A stretch of DNA of 64,000 bases. It comes from Aliivibrio salmonicida LFI1238. Its GTDB lineage: Bacteria; Pseudomonadota; Gammaproteobacteria; Enterobacterales; Vibrionaceae. Position 1 is the first letter of the stretch. Each line of letters opens with the position of its first letter. Of this stretch, positions 55,001-62,539 are shown piece after piece. The stretch covers positions 372,001-436,000 of the forward strand of contig NC_011312.1 in NCBI RefSeq assembly GCF_000196495.1, written 5' to 3'. Made by a program: the position numbers and the translations under genes. Below the pieces are notes generated by a model. The model ran no database searches. It was not told the origin of the DNA and saw only the letters and a program-made list of their open reading frames with translations.

Positions 55001-55475
55001 TGAGTTCGTCTCTATTCTCGAAACAAATCTCAATAAATGCATTACCCCATTCAGACGTAAACGGCATAATAATAATGGCGCCTTCACATTTATGAGTAAT
55101 CGTGTGTGCTCTGCCTGAAACAACCATTGGAATGGCCATATCAAATTCAAACCCACTTTCTGAAAGAATTCGTTTTGCACCACCGGTGACCATGTTTGTG
55201 ATTTCACCGACCATATCCGTTACTTCTTCATTAATGCTGTTTGGACGTTCGCCGAGCATATTTTGCATGATTTGAAGTGCAAGAGATTCTTCAAAAGTGA
55301 TAGACATCGAACCACGGCTTTGAGAAGCAACCATGCCGATTAAGCCTGATACATCACCACGAGCAATTTCGTCTTTTTTAATACGAGGTTTTTGAGGTTT
55401 TAACTCCATCGAAGCCATCGTTTTAAGTACATTCATCAGTGAAGCTAAGAAAGGGTTTACAAATTCAGCGCGCAT
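54981..55475 (-). CDS. CheX-like chemotaxis phosphatase domain protein
   Basis: A 164-residue protein of the CheC/CheX family. The family motif E-x2-N with surrounding residues is seen in NEEVTDMVGEITNMVTGGAKRIL. It also shows ARGDVSGLIGMVASQSRGSMSITFEESLALQIM. CheX proteins dephosphorylate CheY-P, but stand-alone copies away from che clusters, like this one, are often of unproven role. It lies 20 bases after zur on the same strand. Confidence 0.85.
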   Translation of the reverse strand: MRAEFVNPFLASLMNVLKTMASMELKPQKPRIKKDEIARGDVSGLIGMVASQSRGSMSITFEESLALQIMQNMLGERPNSINEEVTDMVGEITNMVTGGAKRILSESGFEFDMAIPMVVSGRAHTITHKCEGAIIIMPFTSEWGNAFIEICFENRDELKKERLM

Positions 55476-55495
55476 CGTGAGTTGGATCCTTTAAA

Positions 55496-55945
55496 TTAAT
55501 TTTGATTATCGCTATGTAAACAAGCTTTGCAGGTACCATGAGTTTCAACAATATGGTTTTCAACAGAAAATTCAATTTGCTCGGCATGCTTTGTTAGCTG
55601 CTCTGTAATTTTAGTATCATGGCACTCAACAACATCATCGCAAGTGCGACAGATGAATAGTTGTGAAAAATGGGCATGTTCGCCGATAACACAGCAAGAA
55701 ATATAGCTATTTATAGATTCGACCTTATGTACAAAACCTTGAGTTACCAAAAAATCTAAAGCGCGATAAATGGTAGGCGGTTTTGCTTGGGGTTCTATTT
55801 TTTTTAATTGTTCTAATAGATCGTAAGCACTAATGGCACCATGGTGGATGACAATAAGCTCTAAAACAGTTAACCGTTGTTGAGTCAATCTAACGCCACG
55901 CTGTTGGCATAACTGCTCAACTTTTTGTTTTTGAGAACTATTCAA
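55496..55945 (-). CDS. zur: Zinc uptake regulator Zur (Fur family)
   Basis: A 149-residue Fur-family repressor closest to E. coli Zur: QRGVRLTQQRLTVLELI, GAISAYDLLEQLKKIEPQAKPPTIYRALDFL (DNA recognition) and structural Cys pairs CRTC and CKAC. With zinc it represses zinc uptake genes. The frame starts with TTG at 55945: the preceding in-frame codons include a stop and there is no ATG near. In the ancestral order it is divergent from dusA, itself often a Zur-linked gene. Confidence 0.92.
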   Translation of the reverse strand: MNSSQKQKVEQLCQQRGVRLTQQRLTVLELIVIHHGAISAYDLLEQLKKIEPQAKPPTIYRALDFLVTQGFVHKVESINSYISCCVIGEHAHFSQLFICRTCDDVVECHDTKITEQLTKHAEQIEFSVENHIVETHGTCKACLHSDNQN

Positions 55946-56132
55946 TGTTTACATGTCTTATTTATGAACAAGTAGACGAGTTTATCATAGATATGTTTAT
56001 TTATACTTCACTATTTAGAGAATTATAATCAAGGTAAAGAGTGTCTATTGGTGAGTAAAATAAGTAATAGGATGGCTGTTTGTGTTCCTATTATGTTAGA
56101 ATTGCGGCCTTGATCACTGAAAGAAATTACCT

Positions 56133-56189
56133 ATGAGCTCTTATCCATTACAACGCTTCTCTGTTGCTCCTATGCTTGATTGGAACTAA
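56133..56189 (+). pseudogene. dusA: dusA (tRNA dihydrouridine synthase A), 5' fragment cut by island insertion
   Basis: The reading frame MSSYPLQRFSVAPMLDWN then stop. SVAPMLDW is the conserved N-terminal block of DusA, which normally continues TDRHCR and makes dihydrouridine in tRNA. Here similarity ends abruptly after DW and foreign sequence begins. This is exactly the known target of dusA-specific integrases. The remainder of dusA, with a replacement 5' end carried by the island, should lie at the far end beyond the window. Confidence 0.9.
56157..56184 (+). other. Probable attachment site (attL) of the genomic island in dusA
   Basis: The segment coding FSVAPMLDW is the conserved part of dusA that ends at the junction with foreign DNA. 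The crossover should lie in its last part, CCTATGCTTGATTGGA. No second copy is seen in this window, in line with the right end being outside. Confidence 0.75.
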
Positions 56190-56518
56190 GTAAATAAAAA
56201 GTTTTTAAGAAACAATTCATTACCAAAGAACGGAAAAACAAGGGACAAATCAAGGGACATTTTTAACGATAAAAGCATCAACACCCTCTGATGATGATAC
56301 TACGTGTTCCCCTAAATCAATTCTAGCTATTTAATCATTTAGTTTATTAAACGATTTTATGTGTCTTATTTAAAGACACTATAATCTTGTTTCTGAGCCC
56401 CTTTCAAAAAAGATCTTTAAAAAACACAAAAAAATTTGGAGTTATTGTGAGAATTAAGTAAATACTATGGGTATGAGTTATTTAGGCTCATACGTTCATC
56501 AATAACATAGGAATTTAT
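56190..56518. other. Left end of the island, non-coding
   Basis: This 329-base AT-rich stretch holds two direct repeats CAAGGGACA (56239-56247 and 56251-56259), spaced 12 bases start to start, suitable as arm-type integrase sites. Further on GTATGAG (56471-56477) and CTCATAC (56487-56493) form a small hairpin before the first island gene. I see no gene. Confidence 0.55.
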
Positions 56519-56800
56519 ATGATGACCGCAAACTCTATTAAACTTGAATTATTCTTATCTAATGAGCGATTTAATCTACTATCACTATTCAATGGTTGTG
56601 CTCACCGATATGAATTTAAACAATTGATTCGTTGTATGCATTCTGAAAATGAATGTTCGTCTTTGCCATTTGCGTCATTGCTTCGTTATGTTGATTGCTA
56701 TCAGTTAAAAGGTATATTTTCGTTGATGGAGTATTATTCTAATGGACATAGTATCGAGAGCGCATTTTCTCCAGAATATTTTCAGACGCTGTTGAAATAG
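56519..56800 (+). CDS. Hypothetical protein, first gene of the island
   Basis: A 93-residue protein that I do not recognise (MMTANSIKLELFLSNERFNLLSLFNGCAHRY..). It is soluble, with several Cys/His (HRYEF, RCMHSENEC) but no regular metal motif. ATAGGAA lies seven bases ahead of the ATG, a good binding site, which supports it being a real gene. It converges with the relaxase-like gene. It might be a small regulator; nothing proves this. Confidence 0.6.
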   Translation: MMTANSIKLELFLSNERFNLLSLFNGCAHRYEFKQLIRCMHSENECSSLPFASLLRYVDCYQLKGIFSLMEYYSNGHSIESAFSPEYFQTLLK

Positions 56801-56843
56801 TTACGCCTCGATAAAGAGCCTAATATAGTCCATTAACCGTGGA

Positions 56844-57683
56844 CTATATTTTATTAATTATTGCCTTCATGCTATCTATCTGTCTTTGTTGTTCTGGGGA
56901 TAAAGAATATGTTGATAATAAGTCAAATGTTTTTATTAGTCGGTTGAACTGCCTGTTTTTATTCTTAAAGTTTGATAGTTCAAATGCTGTTAACCATTTG
57001 TTTGTTTGATTCTGTAATTTTATGATATTTTTCTGAATGCAGATAGATTCTTCGGCTTTTTGATGCTGATACTTCCACGTTTCTAATCGTTTACCACGAG
57101 ATAATTCATAAGTTTTGTATTCCCGATGATCTAAACCTACATGTTTGAGAACTGCAGTGTTAAATGCTTGTTTGATTAATGATGTTACTTTTTTTTGTTG
57201 AAGTTCTTTTAATACCTTATTGTTTATTACCTTACCTATGATGAGGTGAACATGGTCTCCTGAACCAGTTCGACCTATTTGAGGTTGTTGATGCAAAACT
57301 GCACGAATCTGAGATTTGTATTGTATGAGTTCGTTAGGATTTAGTTTCAAGGTATAGGCTAAGCACATACAACAATCTGCAATAATAGCTCTCCATTGTT
57401 GAGGCGTTGGTCGATGTATTTTGGGTAGCGTTAGACAATATTCCATTCCGAAGCTTGAAAGTGGTCTACCACCTTTTTTGTTATTTATTTTTTGTTGTAG
57501 CTTAAATTTTTCGCCAGCGATTGCGATGCGTAGAGATGTATTTTTATTTCCTATAATAGGAATGATTAACTCAGTGTGTTTATGATTTGGATGTTGAGTT
57601 GATAGTAAGTACCTTTCTCTTGCCATTATGCCATCAGCACCATTCTTCACCGCCTGAGTTATGACTGTCCAATTTTTTAACAT
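56844..57683 (-). CDS. HUH-type nuclease, relaxase-like mobilisation protein
   Basis: A 279-residue protein. The segment GSGDHVHLIIG at residues 141-150 contains a His-hydrophobe-His motif (144-146), the metal site of HUH endonucleases. A candidate catalytic Tyr stands at residue 25 (MARERYLLS) as in relaxases, where the Tyr precedes the HUH motif; Tyr189 and Tyr192 are alternatives. The C-terminal third is rich in Lys/Gln and probably helical. Placement next to inverted repeats in an integrated element supports a role in nicking at an oriT or a replication origin. Family membership is by motif only. Confidence 0.6.
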   Translation of the reverse strand: MLKNWTVITQAVKNGADGIMARERYLLSTQHPNHKHTELIIPIIGNKNTSLRIAIAGEKFKLQQKINNKKGGRPLSSFGMEYCLTLPKIHRPTPQQWRAIIADCCMCLAYTLKLNPNELIQYKSQIRAVLHQQPQIGRTGSGDHVHLIIGKVINNKVLKELQQKKVTSLIKQAFNTAVLKHVGLDHREYKTYELSRGKRLETWKYQHQKAEESICIQKNIIKLQNQTNKWLTAFELSNFKNKNRQFNRLIKTFDLLSTYSLSPEQQRQIDSMKAIINKI

Positions 57684-57766
57684 TGTTTTCTATAAGAATA
57701 AGAATCTATGTACTATTTTGCAAATAACTGATATTCAACTCTTATATTTATGGCTATTCCAGATAG

Positions 57767-57816
57767 GACAACCTAGCTTCGCTTTCGTTGTCTCTGGTAA
57801 GAGGGTGGCCCTCTTA
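57767..57816. other. Inverted repeats beside the relaxase-like gene, possible oriT
   Basis: GACAAC (57767-57772) pairs with GTTGTC (57787-57792), with AGC/GCT nested inside; five bases on, TAAGAGGG (57798-57805) pairs perfectly with CCCTCTTA (57809-57816). They lie 84-133 bases upstream of the relaxase-like start, where oriT sites of mobilisable elements are usually found. No known nic sequence was recognised. Confidence 0.4.
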
Positions 57817-57879
57817 ACTCCCATCAGCTTTTCTTATATTTGAATTTTTTGTCACTAGTTAGTATCGTTGAATAAAATT

Positions 57880-58272
57880 ATGGAAAAAAAACATTCAGCT
57901 TTAAGTGACAATGTTGAGACTGAAAACCAACAATATAATTTCAATAAATCTTTGGCTTACGCGTTAATGGATAGTAGACGTGGTCATGTAATGTTAAGAA
58001 AATTCGTACTTGATTTATGTGAAAAATCTAGGTTAATTACAGCCGATGATGAAACAAAAAAAACCTTAAAATATAGATGGTTAATAGATGTTATTGAGTT
58101 GAATATAAAAACAATAGAGTTACTTGAATTGTCTGATTCAGGGGATTATACATACAATTCGATTGAAGATATGAAAGTATCTATAGAAGCAAAATCGATT
58201 ATTATTGTGAAAGATATTGTAAGACGAATTATTCATACTCCAATGTATTTTCCTATAAACAAGGATAAATAA
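57880..58272 (+). CDS. Hypothetical island protein
   Basis: A 130-residue soluble, mainly helical-looking protein (MEKKHSALSDNVETENQQYNF..) that I do not recognise. No membrane segment or known motif is visible. The start at 57880 is the first ATG; a TTG four codons upstream is possible. It lies 156 bases before the DarG-type gene on the same strand. Base use is as AT-rich as its neighbours in the island. Confidence 0.55.
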   Translation: MEKKHSALSDNVETENQQYNFNKSLAYALMDSRRGHVMLRKFVLDLCEKSRLITADDETKKTLKYRWLIDVIELNIKTIELLELSDSGDYTYNSIEDMKVSIEAKSIIIVKDIVRRIIHTPMYFPINKDK

Positions 58273-58428
58273 GTTAGTCGTGAAGTGATATAAACATATA
58301 TAGATAAGGAAAATTAGTTGATTACCTCCCAATTAGACAGTGTTGAAAGTGCTAATTTGATTAATAGCGATTAGAATAGACTAGGCCTCTAGTATGGGAT
58401 TTTTTTATTTCTTTGGTATTTAGTGACG

Positions 58429-59454
58429 ATGATAGTTTATGTAAAAGGCGACCTTCTAAATGATGATGCAGAAGCACTTGTTAATGCAGTGAATACTGTT
58501 GGTGTCATGGGGAAAGGTCTAGCTTATCAATTCAAAGAAAAATTTCACGAGAACTTTCTTATCTATAGAGATGTTTGTAAAAAAGAATTACTTTCTGTGG
58601 GGAAGGTTTTACTGGTTGAAACTGATGAAGGTAGTATACCAAACTATATTATTAATTTTCCGACTAAAGCCCATTGGCGAGGGAAATCGAAGATTGAATA
58701 TATAGAAGAAGGGCTAAATGATCTTATTAAAGTAGTAAAAGAAAACCAGATTAATTCTGTGGCACTTCCTGCTCTTGGGAGTGGGTTAGGGGGGCTACCT
58801 TGGAGTCAGGTAGAGCGGGTAATGCTGGATAAATTAAGTAATATAGAAAATATTGAATGGCGTATATATGCTCCTAATAACACGCCAAACTTGAGGAAGA
58901 AATTGCCATTAACTGAAGGGCGTAGCATTCTTATCTATACACTTAATTATTACTTGAGAATGACTAAAAAACAACAACTTACAGAACTTGAAATTCATTG
59001 TTTAATGTATTTACTTCAATGTAATGGTCTATCTTTAACTGGTATTAAATTCAATGAATTTAGGGAAGTACCATTCTCTGATGTTCTTCATGTGGCATTA
59101 AGTAAAATGGATGGTGATTTTCTTTATATTTCAGGAGTTAATAAGCCAATCCAAAGCTCTTTCATTACTCTAGAAAGTAAAATTGTCGTAGAGGCTAAAA
59201 AACTGTTACAAAAGAAAGTAGAAAAAATAAAAAAAATTTCTGATGTAATGGAGTTAATTTCTGGATATGAATCTAAGGATGGAATGGCAATAATAAGTAC
59301 AGCTTTGTGGGTTGCTAATGAGAACAAAAATGCTAACGTTGATCTTGCTAATACAACATTAGATATTATATCTAATAATTTTAACTCGTCTAATGGCGTA
59401 GTTAAGGGAGCTTTTGTTCGTTTATATGAAGAAAAATGGCTCCCATTGAATTAA
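58429..59454 (+). CDS. darG: DarG-type antitoxin: macrodomain DNA ADP-ribosyl glycohydrolase
   Basis: A 341-residue protein. Residues 1-150 are a macrodomain of the DarG kind: GDLLNDDAEALVNAVNTVGVMGKGLAYQFK (ligand loop), INFPTKAHWRGKS with Lys80 at the known catalytic position, and ALPALGSGLGGLPW. The C-terminal part (LTELEIHCLMYLLQ.., ISGYESKDGMAIISTALWVANE) follows the layout of full-length DarG, which both removes ADP-ribose from DNA and binds the toxin. It appears intact. The matching toxin gene lies on the other strand, converging, eight bases beyond its stop. The ATG at 58429 is chosen; GTG at 58423 would add two residues. Confidence 0.9.
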   Translation: MIVYVKGDLLNDDAEALVNAVNTVGVMGKGLAYQFKEKFHENFLIYRDVCKKELLSVGKVLLVETDEGSIPNYIINFPTKAHWRGKSKIEYIEEGLNDLIKVVKENQINSVALPALGSGLGGLPWSQVERVMLDKLSNIENIEWRIYAPNNTPNLRKKLPLTEGRSILIYTLNYYLRMTKKQQLTELEIHCLMYLLQCNGLSLTGIKFNEFREVPFSDVLHVALSKMDGDFLYISGVNKPIQSSFITLESKIVVEAKKLLQKKVEKIKKISDVMELISGYESKDGMAIISTALWVANENKNANVDLANTTLDIISNNFNSSNGVVKGAFVRLYEEKWLPLN

Positions 59455-59803
59455 TTAACTTTCTAGTCGCGGCTTCCTCGTTTGGGAAACATAGCAGCAT
59501 TAAGATTTACGTGAGGTGAGAGTTGGTAGTCTCTTAAAATAGATTCAACTGACTCTTTATTTTCCTGAGTGGCAACATATATCTGAGTTATATTTGTAGC
59601 TGGAACCGGATTTGGAGATAAACATTCAGCCATACATACACTACGCCCCTCATCATCCCCATAATCTCGTTGGTTCATCAATTCCCAATTAATAGTAAGT
59701 AGTTAATGATAAGTTTTCGAGAATGAAGATTTCGCCTTTACCATATATCCATATATCCATATGGTATTAAAATGAGTATTTTAACGTCAGTGTCTATATC
59801 ATA

Positions 59804-60226
59804 ATGAAAGCAGTTAATCCTTTAACAGACAATGAAAAAATAACCCTAAAAGAAGCGATCGCTAATCATCCAAAAAATAGAGTAAGAATACGAGCACATG
59901 CGATTATTCTCAGTGATAAAGGCTACTCTATTTTAGCGTTAACTGATATTTTAGACGCTAAATTTGAGACCATATCGTCATGGATAGACCATTGGGAAGC
60001 CTGTGGAATGCTCGGATTGTATGACGCTGTTCGTATAGGTAGAAAACCTATTTACACAGAAGCAGAAGTATATCGTTTGAAGTCATTGGTTGATGAAGAG
60101 CCACATCAACTTAAACGAGCACAAGCAATACTTGAAGAAGAAACAGGTAAAAAATCCAGCTTAGACACTATTAAACGAAATATAAAAAAAGTGATTACAG
60201 TTACAAAAGAGCCCGACACTCATTAA
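59804..60226 (+). CDS. IS630-family transposase, N-terminal (DNA-binding) frame
   Basis: A 140-residue frame with paired helix-turn-helix regions: LKEAIANHPKNRVRIRAHAIILSDKGYSILALTDIL and GRKPIYTEAEVYRLKSLVDE. It ends shortly after an A7 run (60184-60190). A -1 shift there changes ..IKKVITVTK into ..IKKSDYSYKRARHSLKLKRDD, the standard link of IS630 transposases, and fuses it to the next frame for about 335 residues. This start is the first ATG. Confidence 0.85.
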   Translation: MKAVNPLTDNEKITLKEAIANHPKNRVRIRAHAIILSDKGYSILALTDILDAKFETISSWIDHWEACGMLGLYDAVRIGRKPIYTEAEVYRLKSLVDEEPHQLKRAQAILEEETGKKSSLDTIKRNIKKVITVTKEPDTH

Positions 60227-60243
60227 AGTTAAAGCGTGACGAT

Positions 60244-60810
60244 ATGAAATTCAATAATTTCAGTAATATATTGAATTCATTGATTGAAATGGAACGTACG
60301 AATAAATGTGAACTCTTTTATTTTGATGAGTCAGGCTTTAGTCAGAAATCTAATCTTCCTTATTGTTGGGGACCTATCGGTGTTCAATCGCTAAGGCCTG
60401 CTCATTCACACAGCAAACGGCTCAATGTTCTTGGCTTCTTAAGTAGACAAGGTAAATTGAGTTTTCAAACAACGGAAGGAAGAGTAACTACCGATACAGT
60501 AATTGATGCATTTGAGCACTTTATCAACGCACGAAAAAACGATAAGCCATGCTTTATTATCTTAGATAATGCCTCTTTTCATAGGTCAGCAAAATTTAAA
60601 CAAAAATTGCATGAGTGGTTGATAAATGATGTATTAGTTTGTTATCTACCACCGTACTCTCCAGAGCTCAATATCATTGAGATATTGTGGAAGAAAGTAA
60701 AATATGAATGGTTACCATGTGAAGCGTTCAAAACGTTTGAAGACCTCAGTATTAACATCAAAAACATATTAAATTATTACGGCGAAAAATTCACAATAAC
60801 TTTTGCGTGA
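60244..60810 (+). CDS. IS630-family transposase, C-terminal (DDE catalytic) frame
   Basis: A 188-residue frame with the catalytic triad: Asp in FYFDESGFSQK, Asp in IILDNASFHRS, and Glu in YSPELNIIEILWKKVK. The open frame extends upstream to the A7 run, and the ATG at 60244 is internal to the natural fusion protein. The stop lies in the right inverted repeat. It would depend on -1 frameshifting for joint expression with the DNA-binding part. Confidence 0.85.
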   Translation: MKFNNFSNILNSLIEMERTNKCELFYFDESGFSQKSNLPYCWGPIGVQSLRPAHSHSKRLNVLGFLSRQGKLSFQTTEGRVTTDTVIDAFEHFINARKNDKPCFIILDNASFHRSAKFKQKLHEWLINDVLVCYLPPYSPELNIIEILWKKVKYEWLPCEAFKTFEDLSINIKNILNYYGEKFTITFA

Positions 60811-61170
60811 CTACTTATCAATGCCATCATTATAATCTAACAGCGTGAATACACCATTTAGGGGGTGTTTAGGCGATATTTTCCAATCAGAAGCTTTGGC
60901 ATGAGCCCTTTGAACTGTTAAGTAAATAAAATCTTTTGTGGGGTTATCTATCCAAACTCTTCCATCAAATGGATTGTCTGAAAAAAAGTGAAATGGGACC
61001 ATTGAATCAAGATTGAAACGCTCTCTATTTTTCAAAATATCTGGATTTGCAACATCTATAAAATTATTAATTGCGCGCCTAGATAACAATCCATGTTCGA
61101 TAATGTTTTTTAGGTTATTTAGTGCAGTGAAGTGGTAAAGAAGCTTTCCATTTTCATAGTCTCGTGCCAT

Positions 61171-61374
61171 TTTTTACTCTCGATAAATAATAAATTCAGT
61201 CGATAGATATACCACATGTAAATGCTCGTAATTGTTTTTTTATACGTTAATTTGATGGTGATTAAATATTATCGGAATAAAAATTTAAATTATGTAGTAC
61301 GCCATTTAAAAACAACATATTTTATATATTTTATAGGGATATTTATTTGATGGCTTAGATGTGTTCGTAATGAG
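61171..61374. other. Non-coding AT-rich gap between darT and the RepA-side hairpin
   Basis: This stretch holds the darT upstream region (minus strand) and no visible gene. It is very AT-rich, unlike the hairpin that follows. Confidence 0.4.
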
Positions 61375-61432
61375 TTAGATGTTGTGACCGTGTGACACTC
61401 CTTCGGAGTGTCACACGGTCACAACTATCTAA
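61375..61432. repeat. Long near-perfect inverted repeat (27-bp stem) after the RepA-like gene
   Basis: A 21-base arm at 61381-61401 is perfectly complementary to 61405-61425, with a 3-base loop (TTC). The stem extends six more pairs, TTAGAT (61375-61380) with ATCTAA (61427-61432), with one bulged T. It touches the stop codon of the RepA-like gene. There is no T-run on either strand. Confidence 0.9.
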
Positions 61433-62494
61433 TTAATGGAGCAAATTTACAATCATATCGTCAGGCGATGATTTTTGAATAGATATTTTTTCGATTAGAA
61501 TTTTCCCATCGGATTCTAAGTTTTTCAACCAGCGACTGAGTGATTTACGCTGTGCTACATTCATAGTTGTATTTGGGAAAAGCATTTCTTTTAAGTGGGT
61601 TCTTTTTATTTTAGAAATAGAATTTTCTTGTAGAGCTTTAATTACTGGGTTGTCTGAAACAATGAGATTATGTTGCTGTACTACTGATTTTATTAGAGCT
61701 AGAGAAGTTAGTGCTTTCCCGTTTACATCATTAATTCCAAGTTCGATAGAATCAAATTCTACTTCCATATTAGGAGCTTCTTCTCCATCTTTTTGTTTAG
61801 TATTTGTAAAGGTAAGAAGTTTTGATTTTCCAGTTCGTTTTACGTGAAATTCAAAATCACAAGCGGCCTTTAGTGCTGAACTTCCTCGAGCTCCTTTAGC
61901 TTCGTCACGACCTGAGTGGTGGATACATAGTATTGTAGTATCTGTCACCGCTCTAACTATGTCACAACCGTGAACAAAAGCTGACATATCACGTGATGTG
62001 TTTTCATCTCCTGAATAGCATCGTGCAAGAGTATCTAGAACAACTAGCTGTACTTTTACATTTCTTGTTTGTTCTATTTCTTGTATTGCAGTGATAAGAG
62101 CTTCTTGATTTGATTCTTCGGACATTGTAAGGCTGTGCCCTAAAACATAGAGATGTTCAGTTTTGATAGAGTTAGCTATTTCACAGGCTTTAATACGTTT
62201 AGCTACACCCATCTGTCCTTCTGCTGCTACATAAACAACGGCTCCTTTTTTAACAGCATGATAATTCCAATGATTTCCTCTTGTGATAGAGCAGCACAGA
62301 TCTATTGCTAGAAATGATTTGAGAGATCCACTGGCACCATAGATAATGCCAAATGAGGATGATGGTATTAGATCGTGAACAAGCCAATTTGCAACGCAGT
62401 CATAACCTTTTGAACCTATAGAAAAAAGAAGGGTTCCAAAGCGTTCTAAATGGTTTTTAGTGTTTAGTTCTAAGTTTTGGATTTGTTGTGACAT
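61433..62494 (-). CDS. RepA-like AAA ATPase (helicase) of the island
   Basis: A 353-residue RecA-fold ATPase resembling RepA-type plasmid helicases and AAA_25 proteins. Walker A is GASGSLKS (53-60), Walker B is VQLVVLDTLARC, and CIHHSGRDEAKGARGSSALKAACDF is the typical sensor region. A C-terminal extension with helical pieces may bind DNA. I chose the start at 62494 (MSQQIQ) because GGAG lies nine bases upstream; five codons more are open. It is 45 bases downstream of the integrase, probably in one transcript. A role in replicating the excised element is inference. Confidence 0.8.
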   Translation of the reverse strand: MSQQIQNLELNTKNHLERFGTLLFSIGSKGYDCVANWLVHDLIPSSSFGIIYGASGSLKSFLAIDLCCSITRGNHWNYHAVKKGAVVYVAAEGQMGVAKRIKACEIANSIKTEHLYVLGHSLTMSEESNQEALITAIQEIEQTRNVKVQLVVLDTLARCYSGDENTSRDMSAFVHGCDIVRAVTDTTILCIHHSGRDEAKGARGSSALKAACDFEFHVKRTGKSKLLTFTNTKQKDGEEAPNMEVEFDSIELGINDVNGKALTSLALIKSVVQQHNLIVSDNPVIKALQENSISKIKRTHLKEMLFPNTTMNVAQRKSLSRWLKNLESDGKILIEKISIQKSSPDDMIVNLLH

Positions 62495-62539
62495 ATGTTT
62501 GAACTCCATTTTTTATGATTTTTTCTTCATTGATATTAA

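Larger units (their letters stand above)
59698..60815 (+). mobile_element. IS630-family insertion sequence, 1118 bp, in darT
   Basis: The element is bounded by a duplicated TA (59696-59697 and 60816-60817), the target of IS630/Tc1 elements. Both ends start AGTAGT and share further blocks (AAGTT.., GAAT.., TTTCGCC) over about 36-39 bases of imperfect inverted repeat. It carries a transposase in two frames. Near its left end ATATATCC is repeated and CCATATGG is palindromic (59741-59763). Confidence 0.92.
59463..61170 (-). pseudogene. darT: DarT-type DNA ADP-ribosyltransferase toxin, interrupted by an IS630-family element
   Basis: Two fragments flank the element. The N-terminal part (61170-60818) reads LLYHFTALNNLKNIIEHGLLSR, DVANPDILKNRERF and DSMVPFHFFSDNPF, matching the DarT/DUF4433 NAD-binding region (His13, Arg51). 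The C-terminal part (59695-59463) reads INWELMNQRDYGDDEGR and MAECLSPNPVPATNI, with the Glu corresponding to the catalytic one. Taking out the transposon and one TA joins ..NDGID to TINWEL.. in frame, giving 195 residues with Glu142. As it stands the toxin is split before its catalytic Glu and should be inactive. CGAGAG precedes the ATG at 61170. Confidence 0.88.

Noticed and set aside
56101..56200. A tRNA gene as the island attachment site
   Set aside because: No tRNA cloverleaf is visible; the cut reading frame SVAPMLDW identifies dusA instead.
59741..59763. Repeated ATATATCC as part of a CRISPR-like or satellite array
   Set aside because: Only two to three short units inside the IS630 end; too small and without spacers.
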